NCBI GenBank assembly: GCA_021432605.1
Contig: MU271153.1
Span: 186,001-250,000 of the forward strand
DNA: 64,000 nucleotides
Source: Coniochaeta sp. PMI_546
Taxonomy: Eukaryota > Ascomycota > Sordariomycetes > Coniochaetales > Coniochaetaceae
Direction of reading: 5' to 3'
Shown: piece by piece, positions 11,007 to 22,308 of the stretch
Numbering within the stretch: position 1 is the stretch's first letter
Layout of the letters: the number at the start of each line of letters is the position of its first letter
Translations under genes and position numbers: made by a program
The notes under the pieces: model-generated
Seen by the model: only the letters and a program-made list of their open reading frames with translations
Database searches by the model: none
What the model was told of the DNA's origin: nothing

Positions 11007-13676
11007 TTACATCCCCGTGATCCTCATGAGCCCGTACCCAACAGTGATAACAACAATCAGCGTCATGATACTACTCGGCACACCCCTGGAGATGAAGTGC
11101 TTGACCTGTAGGTACCTCTGTCCCGCCGGATCTTCCTTCATAATCGCAGCTATTTACTCTTGTTAGTTTCATTTCCCTTTTCATCTATCAAAACATCTTG
11201 GGGGGGGAAAAAGGAGGTAGTTGCCAAACTTACTCATATTAGGAAACCCACTCGTGGGCAGCGCCATGGCACTGCTGCACATCAGCACGCCCGCCATGAC
11301 CAGCAGGTTCGGATGGGGCTCGTCCGTCTCCATGTTCAGCCCCACGTCGTAGACGAGCGGCAGCAGGATCATGGCCGCCACGGTGTGGCTGATGAACGTG
11401 GCAATCACCAGGATCAGGCTCGAGAACACGACCAGCACGCCGTACAGGCCCATGCCTCTCACCTGGACCCCGATCTCCCCCGCGATCGTGTCCAGCAGGC
11501 CGGACGAGCGGACGGCCTTGCCCAGCGCCAGCCCCCCCGCGGCGAGGATGATGATTGTCCAGGGGAAGTTGTTGAAGTCCTCCTTGGTCAGGATCCCGAC
11601 GCCGAAGAACAGCACGATGGGCAGGATGGCGATGACGCCCATGTCGCCGAAGACGGGCTCGAGCTTGCTGCTGGCGCACCACAGGGCTATGGTCCCGACG
11701 GTGACGACGGCGACGTACCACTGCACCCCCGTGAAGCGGTCGTGCACGGGCCGGATGGGCACGATCACCGTCCCCTTGCCCGGCTGGAAGGAGACCAGGA
11801 GCAGGAGCCAGATGAGCACGAGGGAGATGAGGCCGACGGGGATGACGATGTAGAACCACTGGCCCCAGGTCGGGGCGGGCTTCATGATGCTGATGGCCAC
11901 GACGTTCTGCGGCGACGCGATGGGCGACAGCATGCCGCCGATGTTGGAGGCCAGGGCGATGCCCATGATGACGGCCTTGGACATGTCGCTGCCGGCCGGC
12001 AGGTTGCGCAGCATGGGCTCGATGATGCCGAAGCAGAGCACGGGGGCGGCGACGTTGGAGATGAGCATGGACGCGAAGGCGGCGACCAGCATGTTGGCTA
12101 TCAGCACCGTGCGCGGCTGGGTGCCCGCCTTGGACAGCACGAAGGTGGCGATGCGCTTGTCGATCCGGCTCTTGCTCAGGGCGGCGGCCAGCGTGAACCC
12201 GCCGAGGAGCAGCATGATCACCGGCGTCCACATGGCGGAGAAGATGTACTTTGTCGCCGCGCTCGAGTCGAGCCGGGCGTAGGGCGGGTCCTCGGACCGG
12301 ACCACGTTGAGGAGGACGCAGAGGAAGGGGATGAGGAGGGACGTGACGAAGAGGGGGATCGCCTCGGTGGCCCACAGGAGAGAGACGAAGACCAGCATGG
12401 CGAGACAGTTCTGCTGCTCCGGCGCCTGCATGATGGGGATGTAGAGCAGGGCGACGAAGACGGCGATTATGGTGAGGAGGCTGAACATTGTGCTGCCGAC
12501 GAGCCAGGTCGGGCAGGTGAAGCGGCCGATGGGCGTCTTGATCTCGGTGGTCGGGGGTAGGGCCTCGTCGTCGCCTTGGAGCAGACGGGTGGGGTCCGTC
12601 GCGCCCAGGAGGGTCCGCCCCAGAGAGGCGGCCTCGGCACGGCGCTCCATGCCGATCATCTCGCGCCAGACCGTGTTGCGCTCCCAGACGACGTGCTCGC
12701 GGAGATGGGAGCGCAGGTCGCGCTTGGCGAGCTCGGCGTCGCCGTTTGTCACGATGGTGGCGTAGGCGTCCTCCATCTTGGAGATGTATTCCTCCAGCCG
12801 CTGCAAGGTGTCTGGGCTGAAGACGTAGGCCGAGTTGACGAAGGAGTCCATGTATTTCCGCTGCAGCTCGCGATCGAGGATCTTGTCGTATTTCTTGAGC
12901 ACTTTGCGGAAGCCGGTCCGGTTCAGCTGGCTGTAGGACTTTAGTTCGCAGAGGGAGACGAACAGGCCGATGATCCTGCGCTTCAGCATGATGCCCGACG
13001 AGAACATGACCGCTTGCTCGGCGTAGTCGTCGTAGGTGGTGCTCTGCCTGCGGACGGACCGCGTGAGCTCCGTGGAGGCGGTCATGTCCGTGGCGGTCGG
13101 AGGCCCTGCGAGAGACCGCCGTCGACCGAAGCTGCTGCGCCGCTTGCGCGTGAGACCGGTCGTCTCGTCGCCCTCGTCGTCGCTGTCCTCGACGCCATCC
13201 TCGGATACGCTCTGCAGGCTGCCGGACCGGTTCCTTCCGTACCTGTTGTTCGGCTGACTTGCCGTCCGAGTTGTCGGGGGCAGCGTCTCGTCCGACCCTG
13301 CCCGTTCCTCCTCTTCAAAGGCGCCGAGATCGCGGAGTAATTGGTCTACTTCATCGAAGAGCTCGCGCTCCTTTACCGAGTAGAAGGAGGAGATCTTCTC
13401 GAGCTCGACGTCGAGTGCCCGTATGAAGATTGCGTCGGGGTCGTCGTTTTGGATTAGTGGGCGAGATTCGGCATCTCCGCCAGCGGCTTGGTGGATGGCC
13501 TTTTCGAGTTGGTAGATTCTAGGCCAGGATGTTAGGAGGGAAAAGAAGGGGGAATACAAAAACTAAACCGCGATCGAGGAGGCCTTGACGTACATCTTCT
13601 TGAGGTTGCTATATGCGATGTAGTGGCTGCTCCAGTCCGGCACGGCATTGAACTGGATGCTGTGGGAGAACTTCAT
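11007..13676 (-). CDS. SPX-domain low-affinity phosphate transporter (Pho87/Pho90/Pho91 family)
   Basis: Predicted phosphate transporter of the yeast Pho87/90/91 group, at the plasma membrane or vacuole. Three exons: 13676-13594, 13518-11234 and 11149-11007 (836 residues). The start MKFSHSIQFNAVPDW is the typical SPX beginning. The first intron falls in the NLKK-I-IYQLEK helix, which binds inositol pyrophosphates or phosphate in SPX domains. SPX and linker fill about residues 1-355. From about 362 onward there are roughly a dozen hydrophobic segments of the citrate/sodium-symporter type, with GVLMCSSAMALPTSGFPNM as the conserved late motif. The last intron (11150-11233) splits that motif; splicing gives FPNMTAIMKEDPAGQRYLQ and a final membrane helix. 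I cannot decide between the plasma-membrane and vacuolar subtypes. Confidence 0.9.
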
Positions 13677-14724
13677 GTCGTCTTGCTCGTCGAGCCAGCG
13701 ACGCTTCTCGTCTCTCTTGCGTTTCCGTACTTGTTCTCTGGTCCTGTGCTCGTCCTTCTTCTCGAGCTTCACCAGTTCGTACTCCTCGATATCTCGACTT
13801 TCTGTCCCTCGCCTGTCGGTCGATTGGCCCACTGACGTGCGTTGGCTTCGGCCCCTGGAGCGGATATCGGGGAGTGGTTCGCGAGAGGGAGGGAGCGCCG
13901 AGTGCTGCTGGTGATCTATGGTGAAGGCTGTTCCTCAGACGCCGGTGCTGTCGTCAAGTTGTCCATGGAGTGAAGTGAGCGAGTTGGTCGTTCGTACTCC
14001 ACTAGGAGAGCGACTACACTAAGTGCCTTGGTTACTTTTTTGGGCCAGTTCGTCACAGTGCAAAGGTGGATTATCGCAAGCCTAAGGTATGGCGTTATGG
14101 TGTAGGAGTCCAATGTTGCATCCAATGAGAGGCGATCATGATGCACGTTGACCCCATCCCAGCCATCCAGGTAGCCGGAAGCCTGGAAGGAGCCGTTCTA
14201 GACTATTGCGGTACGTACCTCACAAGCCCCAAGTGCACAGTACATATGACGTCCAGCTGTTCTGTATTTACACAGTACACGTACAGTGAGTGACTTGCGC
14301 CACAATTATCAGGTACACCGTGGGAGCTGTTATATCTGAACTGTCCGTGCACTGTGGTCTTGATTGTGGCTTGGGGGGGGGGGGGGGGGCAACCGATGTC
14401 ATCATTGGGATTCCCCATCATTCCCCATTGCTGGCGGAGACGGGAAGCTGCAAGCAACCCTGGAACGACCCGAGGCAGCTGCACACCGCAGCCGCGTCTG
14501 TCCGCAAACTGCAGTCTAGACTAACTGTAACTGTCAAGCCAAGCTCTAGGTGAGGTGGTAAGGTATGCTTCGACAATCACGATAGAGCCATATTGCCTTA
14601 CTACCTGCACGGCAATAAACAACATCCCTGCGGACGTATCGAACGAGCCACATACGAAGTTCATGCCTCTCCTCTCGCCATAGCAACGCGGCAGCCCCTG
14701 AGCTGGGCCGCTTGTTACTCGGTC
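13677..14724. promoter_or_regulatory. Divergent intergenic region between the phosphate transporter and vps39
   Basis: About 1 kb holding both promoters. No extra gene is supported. A homopolymer of 17 G lies inside it. The frame extending the transporter upstream to 13832 has no ATG closer than the SPX start that matches the family, so it is taken as leader. Confidence 0.5.
14373..14389 (+). repeat. Poly-G tract (17 nt)
   Basis: Seventeen consecutive G bases, 335 nt upstream of the vps39 start, followed shortly by C-rich runs. Such runs are length-unstable and are also prone to assembly error. Confidence 0.8.
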
Positions 14725-17700
14725 ATGCTCTCCGCATTCACAGCTCGACCCATCATCGAGCTCAAGCAGAGGGACAAGTCAAAGATTGAGTCCATTCTCG
14801 CCTATGGTACACATCTTGCTCCACGGGATTGCCCAGAGTCGCCAGAAGCTAACAGAACTGCCTCCAGGCGACAGGGTCCTGGTCGGTCTCAACACCGGCT
14901 CTCTCAGGATATACAGGGTCAACGACCTGCCACCGTCCTCGACCGCGCAACCGGCGTCCACAAATGGCGCTACAGAGGCCGTGTCGGCTCAAGCAGCAGG
15001 TACTGACGCCTCGACCGCGGCCAAGTCTGTCCAGCCCGACATAACCACATCCTCGAGCTTGCAGAACGAAACCACAGGTCCACGCCCCAAACCAACCGAC
15101 CTCCTTCGCGAAGTAGAAAAGTTCTCCACGCGAGCCATCGAGCAGCTGGCCATAATCAAAGAAGCCAACACCCTCGTCTCGCTGTCCAATTACTCCATCT
15201 CCCTGCACGACCTACAGACCTTCGAACCCATCGAGTCGCCCCTACCACGCACCAAGAACGCCTCGACCTTCGCTGTCACCAGCAACATCGTCAAAGATGC
15301 TGCTACCGGCATCCCAGAGATCATCTCCCGGCTAGCTGTAGCCGTCAAAAGGCGCCTGCTCCTCTGGGCATGGCATGAGAGCGAGCTGGGGCCGGACGTA
15401 GCCGAGATCGTCCTCGCCGAGTCGATTCGCTCCGTCACGTGGGCGAGCGCAACAAAGGTCGTCTGCGGCATGAACGGCGGCTTCGTCATCGTCGACGTCG
15501 AAACTCAGACCGTAGAGGACATCGTCGGACCTGGCGCGATCGGTGGTACCGCCGGCGGGCAGGGCAGATTCGGCGCCGTGAGCAGCGCGGGCATGGGATA
15601 CATGGGCTTAGGCGGCTACATGCCAAAACCGCTGGCCGCCAAGTTGGCAGACGGGGAGATGCTGCTGGCCAAGGACATCAACTCGCTGTTCATCAACGAC
15701 GCGGGCAAGGCGATAGAGAAGCGCCAGGTGCCTTGGCCTGCGGCACCGGAGGATATCGGGTACAGCTATCCTTACATTCTGGATCTGCAGCCGCCGTCCA
15801 AGGGGAGTCTGGAGGTGCGAAATCCGGACACGCTGAGCTTGTTGCAGACAGTCAGCTTGCCTGGGGCTGCTGCGTTACATTTCCCTCCGCCGACCGTCAG
15901 TCTCGCGCATGCGGGGAAGGGGTTTCATGTGCTCAGTGACAGGGTGGTGTGGAAGATGGATGCGACGGACTACGACTCCCAGATTGAGGAGTTGGTTGAA
16001 AAGGGGAAATATGACGAGGCAATCAGCATATTGAACATGCTCGAGGATGCGCTTCTGAAGGATAAAACCGAGACGCTGCGGGAGGTCAAGATGCTCAAGG
16101 CAGAGGTGCTCTTTGGACAGAAGAAGTACCGCGAATCGATGGACCTGTTCAACGAGGACGACGTGCATGCGCCGCCGGAGAGAGTCCTCAAACTATTTCC
16201 GAGGATCATATCGGGCGACCTGTCCGGCATTCCAGAGGAGAAAGACGACGAGTCCGACGAACACGAGGGGACGAATGGGAGCACCAACGGGGACAAAGTT
16301 GCCAAAGGCGAACCTCCTGCGGAGGCGGCCACTTCGCCACAGAAGGGCGGGGGGTTCGCAAAGTACCTCATGGGCGGACACAGAAAAGCCAACGCAGAGA
16401 CAGCATCGATATCATCCTCGCGAAAGGGAGACGACGACGACACCACCAGCGTCAAGGGCAAGTCTGCCGATGAGAAGACACAGGAGGAGAAGGACACAGC
16501 TGACGCGGTGGCAGAGCTCTTTGGCTATCTTGCCGGTGCGAGGGTTCGGCTACAAAGGGTGATCGATCCCGTAACAGGCAAACTCCGACCGCGCAAGTCG
16601 GAGAGCGGAACCACAGAGGAGGCATTCAAGTCGCTCCTCTCGTCGAAAGCAGACGAGAGCGACGAGCAGCTGGAAGAAGAGATCAAGAATACGTTCAAAC
16701 TGATCGACACCACCCTCTTCCGGGCCTACATGTACGCCCGGCCCACCCTGATTGGGTCTCTCTTCCGGATACCCAACTTCTGCGACCCGGAGGTGGTCAA
16801 CGAGAAGCTGCTGGAGCACAACCGGTACAACGAGCTGGTGGACTTTTTCTACGGCAAGAAACTCCACGCCCAGGCCTTGCAGCTGCTCAAGCGGTTCGGC
16901 TCCTCGGACGAACCCGACCCGGCCGCGCCGACGCTGCACGGTCCGCAGAAGACGGTCATGTACCTCCAGAACCTGCCGCCGGAGATGATTGACCTGATAC
17001 TGGAGTACTCCGAGTGGACGCTAAGGAAGGATCCCAAGCTGGCGATGGAGGTGTTCCTCGCCGACTCGGAGAACGCGGAGACGCTGCCGCGGGACAGGGT
17101 GATCAAGTTTCTCGGCGAGATTGATGTTGGGCTCGAGGTGCAGTATCTGGAGCACATCATCACGGAGTTGAACGATATGACGCCGGACTTCCATAACCAG
17201 CTTGTGGAGCTGTTTGTCAAGTATCTGAAGGAGAAGAATCGGGATGAGGAGTGGCACAGTCTGATGGCGAGGCTTGTGCAGTTCCTGCAGGAGAGTCCGC
17301 AGTATGGCCGGTTGAGGGCGTTTAACCTGATACCCAGAGATGGTGAGATTGCACTCTCTTGTCGTGTTGTGCGGAAGCATTACTGATGATGATGACACCA
17401 GATCCGGACTTTTACGAAGCACAAGCGGTAGTCCTCAGCAAGATGGAGCAGCACAAGCAGGCTCTAGAGCTGTACGTCTTCAAGATGAAAGACTACGCCA
17501 AAGCAGAGGAGTCAGTTTACAGCCAAAACTCTTTACTCCTGTACATTTCATCAAACAACTAACATTATCATCAGCTACTGCAACCGCATACACCTCCTCC
17601 AAGAATCGCAGCCCTCGCCTGCCCCCCCAGAAGACCCAGACATACCACAACAGTCAATCTACCACACCCTCCTATCCCTCTACCTCACACCACCCAACTC

Positions 17701-18172
17701 CCAACCCGCCCAACTGGGCCCCGCCCTCGACCTCCTTTCCAAGCACGGCTCCCGCCTCCCCGCCGAGTCGACCCTGTCCCTCATCCCGGATACCCTGCAG
17801 GTCTCGCAGCTGGAGTCCTACTTCCGCGGCCGCATGCGCAGCGCGAACAGCGTGGTCAACGAGACGAGGATCGTGGCCGGGCTGAGGAAGACGGAGCTCG
17901 TCACCTCCCAGGCGCTGCTGCTGCTCGGCGACGGCGTGCCGGGCGGTCAGGGGGGACGGAACAGGAGGGTGGTTATCGCGGAGGAGAGGGTGTGTGGGGT
18001 CTGTCACAAACGCTTGGGGGGCAGCGTGGTTGCTGTGCTGCCTGATAATAGCGTGGTGCATTATGGGTGTTTGGGACGGGCTAGACCCGGTCCTGGCGGG
18101 ATTGGAGCTGGTGGTGGAGTTGGGCGTCCGTTGGCAGCGCAGGTTGGGGGTTGGGGGAGAAGTGGTGGCTGA
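14725..18172 (+). CDS. vps39: Vacuolar sorting protein Vps39/Vam6 (HOPS subunit)
   Basis: HOPS tethering subunit for vacuole and late endosome fusion, binding Rab7/Ypt7; in yeast also a vacuole-mitochondrion contact protein. Four exons: 14725-14806, 14868-17342, 17402-17510 and 17575-18172 (1,087 residues). All three introns are confirmed by phase and family sequence (ILAYGDRVLVGLNTGSL; IPRDDPDFYEAQ; AKAEDYCNRIH). The N-terminal third is a CNH/beta-propeller region. Near residue 430 the helical solenoid begins (YDEAISILNMLEDA). Vps39 domain 1 lies near residue 645 (ARPTLIGSLFRIPNF). The C-terminus has the CxxC...HxxC zinc-binding block (VCGVCHKRL, then VVHYGC) near residue 1030, expected to hold Vps11. 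Disordered inserts near residues 45-100 and 480-590 are usual in mould orthologues. Confidence 0.93.
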
Positions 18173-18377
18173 GGATGTGGTTGGTGATTGGATATCTTGT
18201 ACGTAGCTAGGGGTTTGCTGAAGGATGTAGAAGGGAGGCGGTAGTAGGCGATACCCACGCGGCGTAGGCATATAAGTCGGCAGGGGCTCGTAGGGCCCAA
18301 ACAGAACAGACCAATTCGTGCCCTGCCTGTTTCGTATATTCCTCATGTCGATAGAATAGTTGGATGGTTCATTTTCC

Positions 18378-18698
18378 CTACTCTTCCTCCTCAACGACCT
18401 CCTCTCCGTAGTTCTCCTCCTCCTTGGCCTCGTCAACGTCGGGAATCTTGGCTCCGGTAGCGTCGCGAGCCTTGTCCTCCTCCATACGCGCCGTCAGCTC
18501 CTTGTTGATCTTCTCCTGCGTGCCCACAACTGCCGCTCGAAGGTTGGCCAGGTAGTTTGTCTTCTGTTCGACGTCTGCAGGGTCTGGGGCCGGGAAGGAT
18601 TGTGAGAAGGAGAAGGGCTCGTTGGTCTCTGACTTGTAGGTTGCCGAAAAAACGTGCTGCTTTGTGGAAGCTGCCGAGTCTCCGTTCAGGGTGGCCAT
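18378..18698 (-). CDS. gon7: EKC/KEOPS complex subunit Gon7
   Basis: A single-exon gene of 106 residues beginning MATLNGDSAASTKQ. It matches the small fungal Gon7 family: an N-terminal strand region (FSATYKSETNEPFSFSQSFP), then a helix (VEQKTNYLANLRAAVVGTQEKINKELTARME) and a very acidic tail. Gon7 stabilises Pcc1 in KEOPS, which makes the t6A37 modification of ANN-decoding tRNAs and is linked to telomere maintenance. It is convergent with vps39 (205 nt apart) and divergent from the HbrB gene. Confidence 0.75.
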   Translation of the reverse strand: MATLNGDSAASTKQHVFSATYKSETNEPFSFSQSFPAPDPADVEQKTNYLANLRAAVVGTQEKINKELTARMEEDKARDATGAKIPDVDEAKEEENYGEEVVEEEE

Positions 18699-19524
18699 GG
18701 TGGAGGTCGTCTTTGTGTGTATAGTCTAGCTAAGGTAGAGTGTCCAGCTTCTGACTTTGAGGTCGTCTTAAGCTCTAGTGCCAGTAGTCTGGCCACGGGA
18801 GAGAGGAAGAGAGAAAGGAGAGAGAGAGCAAGTATAGTCTTTGCACTCGCACCTTTGACTCGCGCTGTGCCTGATGGATGAAGGACAAACAGACGAAAGG
18901 ATGGACGGGACGACGGGATAGAGTTCGCTTATCGTCGTTATCGCTGTTAGCGTGTTCACAGTGGTCCCAAGCTACTGCGGGGTGGCTGATCTGCAGACGA
19001 TGTTGGTTGTTGCACTAACGTCGACCCCTGTTGCTTGATCCAGGGCCAAGACTCGGGAATGTCGATGTCACTTTCACTGCCCTGACTGCTCTGCTCACTG
19101 GCCTGAGTGGCACTTTTCCTTCTTTCAGCCTCAACGAGCCGCGTCTGGGATCAGAGAACCTCGCTCCTTGGCTTCACGCCTCACCCGCTGCCCTCACTGC
19201 CCGTTTACACATACATCCTCCTTTGCACATCCTCTCACTGCCCTACAGCCTTCTCCTTCAAAGACAATCCACTGTCCATGACCGATCCACTCCGCCATCT
19301 CTTCCTTGCCTGACATTCTGTCGCTACTTCCTCGTCAATTATTCCATCTCGAGGCGGCGAAGATGGAGACGGCCTAGCCTTGACGACAGCCACATAGATC
19401 TCCAGTCGTATTCCACTTCAATCCCCCAGATAACAAGTCAGAAACGATAGACCAGGATTCTAGGCATATCTCCGAGCCAAGATGTGACAGACCCTTGACG
19501 AGAATCCACCTTAAAGCCCCGAAA
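18699..19524. promoter_or_regulatory. Divergent promoter region gon7 / HbrB gene
   Basis: An 826-nt spacer with pyrimidine-rich stretches on the HbrB side (about 19170-19330), typical of fungal leaders. No ATG-initiated gene is supported inside it. Confidence 0.5.
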
Positions 19525-22308
19525 ATGCAACCAGCGCGAGCCCCGGCCAGGGCTCCGGGGAGCTTCTCTCCCTTGCCCTCCAGCAGCAACAACAACAGTA
19601 ACGTCAACTTGGCAGCGTCGTCACCGAGACCCCCAGCGAGGCGTGTCGAATCCTTTTCGAGCGACGACACCACCCCGCTGAGCGTGGTCAAGGCGCGCAA
19701 CAACCCAACTCCCATCTACGCGAGCTTCACGTCGCAACCAAACAGCAGTACCCACAGCCTGCAACAGAACTTCTCCCGTCCGACCCTCTCGACCGCTCAG
19801 GCCGCCGCTAGATCCGTCGCCAGCGCTCACTCGCCAAGCGAAGCCCTCGGGCGACCCGGCATGTCTCCGCTGGCGCAGAATCCCCCGGCTACATCGCCTT
19901 CGGTTGCGTCCTTCACAGCCGCCGCAAAGGGCCACTCGAGAAAACACTCCGCAAGCGCAGGCCTGTTCGACTCGACCCTACCGTCGACGAGCACCTCGAA
20001 CCTCTCGCAGGTGGGCAGCATGGCGCAGCCGTCGCCCACTCTCCGTCCCTCGGGGCATCGGGAGCTCTCGGCGAGTCAGATCGCTGCTCAAGCGGCCGTC
20101 ATGCATCACCAGAGCCAACAACAGGCTCAGCAGCAGGCACAGCTACACGCTCAGCAGCAGTACCAGCAGTCACATCAACAACACAACCGCCAGCGATCGC
20201 AAACTGTGCCTGCGCCGGGCGCGGAATACGATGCTACGGCCTCGGCGTCGAATAAGCGTGGAAGCGGCGGTCCCCTGAGCCCTCCATTGCTGAGTCTGAC
20301 TGAAGCAAGTGCGCCGAGAGAAAGCGGGTTTGGCAACCAAGGTTATCATAATGGATTATTGGGCAGTCATACAGCCGCAGCGGCCGCAGCTGCGAATGTC
20401 GTCTTTCCGCGGTCTGGCCAGGTGTCGCCCAAGCTGCCGTCACAAAGCCAGCCCCAGGCCCCTCCGCCCATTATCACTGCGACGTCGGATAAGCCGCTGA
20501 AGTCCGAGAAGTCAAAGGTCAAGCTGTTCTCGCGGCCTGGAAAGATTGGTATCAAGGGTGGTGACCCAAAGGACAAACCGTTGCCTAGTCCGGGCAGGTC
20601 CATAGGCCACGCCCTCTCCAACCTTCAGCGAGGAAACTTTAGCACAACCAGTCTCGACTCAAGTTCACAGTCTTTTTACTCTCTCGCAAACTCCTCTACG
20701 GCCACAATCAAAGCTGTTGAGACGCCCGTTGTCGAGAAAGAGGGCAAAGAGAAGAAGCATCACTTCCTCTCACGCCAAAAACACAAACTCAAGGACAAGG
20801 ACGATTACCATCTTCCATTGTCTTCAGCTTCGAGCAACTCGCGGCCTACGGATCCGAGCGCTCCAAGTAGCCTCTACAACTTCCACCTTCCACCCAGTCC
20901 CGGACCTAACACTACTTTCAAGAGCATGTCAAGCCTCGGCCACGGTGGTCGCAGCCGCGACAAGAAGAAGGATGACAAGTTTGACGACGCCGCTTCCAGC
21001 TACACCCCGAGTGTTGACTTTCCGGGCCCTGGGAGCCTCCCCACGGTCCATGGCTTCGGTCTCGAGCCTCTGGACGGCACCAAGTACGGCCTCAACAGCA
21101 TGACGGCTGATGACGCCTGGCCGTTTCTGAACGCAAAACTCCTGGTAGTCTTCGAAGGCGAGGACCTGCGCATCCCAATTGAGGACATGAACAATGTAGT
21201 CCGGCTTCACATCCAGTACTGCATAGCCCGTCGCAGTCCCAACATCATCGTTGAGGATCTCCGCGAGCTGCTGCACACTGGCTTCGGCAGCCTCGACCAA
21301 ACCCTTCGCAAGACGCCCGAGGAGCGCCTGATCCCAGCCCTCGTGGAGCTCTGGGTCTTTACCTTCGGCTCCATCCTACCGTACATGCAGGCCGTCTTCC
21401 TCCCTCTGGACATGGAGTTCCTCGGAGTGGGCACCCTCCTCTCGGCCGAGCAGGCGCGCGACTTCTGGGGCGGCGTGATTAGTGCCACCACGCTCGCAGA
21501 GACGCGCGCCTCCTCGGCCAACGGCTACAGCGCCCGAAACCAACCTCCCCCTCCACCCGTGGCGCCTATCAGCACGGTGCTAGAAGTGCGCCGCATAGTC
21601 CTCATCGCCTTCCGCGACACCGTCATCCTGCCACGCTACGACCTACTCAAGTCCATGATGTCGCGCTCAGCGCTCGAATTCCTTCCCCAGTCCCTTGCAT
21701 CAATGGCACTCTCCTCGCCCGTACCCGTCCCCAGCCCGGGACTTCACTCAACCTTCGGCGGCCAACAATCATCCTTCAACCAGGCCCTGTCGACCTCCCC
21801 CTCGGGCGAGTCGATCCATTCCTTCCGCCCAGGAACCGCCCAGTCCCTCGACCCGGGCACGGCATCCTACAACTCCACCGCCACCACTCTCCTGCCCGAG
21901 AGCTCGGCCGGCAGCATCGCCAGCCGCTCCCGGGCTATCAGCAACGTCTCCTTCGGCAGCTCCTCGGACGCACACTCCACCCGCCCCTTCACGCCCAGCA
22001 GTCTCAACGCCCTGGGCGGGACCCAAGCCGGCACGAGCAACACCGCCGCCCGCGAGCAGAATGCCGAGGACAGCAAGGAGGTCGCCATGATGGTCGCGCG
22101 CATGCTGCAGTGCCTCTCCATCCTGGCCAGCGTGGGGCACCAGGGCGGCGTCCAGCCCGACGAGGGGAACAGGATGGTCGAGGAGCTGAACAAGCTGCTC
22201 AAGCTGAACTGGCTCGGCCGTGGTCGCACCGGCCGGAATAGACGGGGTATCGTCGGCGGTAGGGTGCGTCGGGGAACTACTGAGAATATCCGCGAGGAGG
22301 AAGAGTAG
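19525..22308 (+). CDS. hbrB: TORC2 subunit Bit61/PRR5-like (HbrB domain)
   Basis: A single-exon gene of 927 residues. I chose the ATG at 19525 (MQPARAPARAPG); the frame opens further upstream only from a TTG. Residues 1-500 are disordered, rich in Ser/Gln/Ala/Pro, with a Gln/His run near 195-225. The HbrB domain covers about residues 515-730: AWPFLNAKLLVVFEGEDLRI, then LRELLHTGFGSLD, PYMQAVFLPLDMEFLG and VRRIVLIAFRDTVILPRYD. The family includes Aspergillus HbrB (hyperbranching mutant) and yeast Bit61, a TORC2 component acting in actin polarity and membrane stress signalling. A Ser/Thr-rich stretch and a short terminal helix follow. Confidence 0.88.
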   Translation: MQPARAPARAPGSFSPLPSSSNNNSNVNLAASSPRPPARRVESFSSDDTTPLSVVKARNNPTPIYASFTSQPNSSTHSLQQNFSRPTLSTAQAAARSVASAHSPSEALGRPGMSPLAQNPPATSPSVASFTAAAKGHSRKHSASAGLFDSTLPSTSTSNLSQVGSMAQPSPTLRPSGHRELSASQIAAQAAVMHHQSQQQAQQQAQLHAQQQYQQSHQQHNRQRSQTVPAPGAEYDATASASNKRGSGGPLSPPLLSLTEASAPRESGFGNQGYHNGLLGSHTAAAAAAANVVFPRSGQVSPKLPSQSQPQAPPPIITATSDKPLKSEKSKVKLFSRPGKIGIKGGDPKDKPLPSPGRSIGHALSNLQRGNFSTTSLDSSSQSFYSLANSSTATIKAVETPVVEKEGKEKKHHFLSRQKHKLKDKDDYHLPLSSASSNSRPTDPSAPSSLYNFHLPPSPGPNTTFKSMSSLGHGGRSRDKKKDDKFDDAASSYTPSVDFPGPGSLPTVHGFGLEPLDGTKYGLNSMTADDAWPFLNAKLLVVFEGEDLRIPIEDMNNVVRLHIQYCIARRSPNIIVEDLRELLHTGFGSLDQTLRKTPEERLIPALVELWVFTFGSILPYMQAVFLPLDMEFLGVGTLLSAEQARDFWGGVISATTLAETRASSANGYSARNQPPPPPVAPISTVLEVRRIVLIAFRDTVILPRYDLLKSMMSRSALEFLPQSLASMALSSPVPVPSPGLHSTFGGQQSSFNQALSTSPSGESIHSFRPGTAQSLDPGTASYNSTATTLLPESSAGSIASRSRAISNVSFGSSSDAHSTRPFTPSSLNALGGTQAGTSNTAAREQNAEDSKEVAMMVARMLQCLSILASVGHQGGVQPDEGNRMVEELNKLLKLNWLGRGRTGRNRRGIVGGRVRRGTTENIREEEE

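Noticed and set aside
11160-12560. 466-codon plus-strand frame rich in Asp/His/Glu/Gly
   Set aside because: Exactly antisense to the GC-rich membrane domain of the phosphate transporter; composition is a shadow of that gene.
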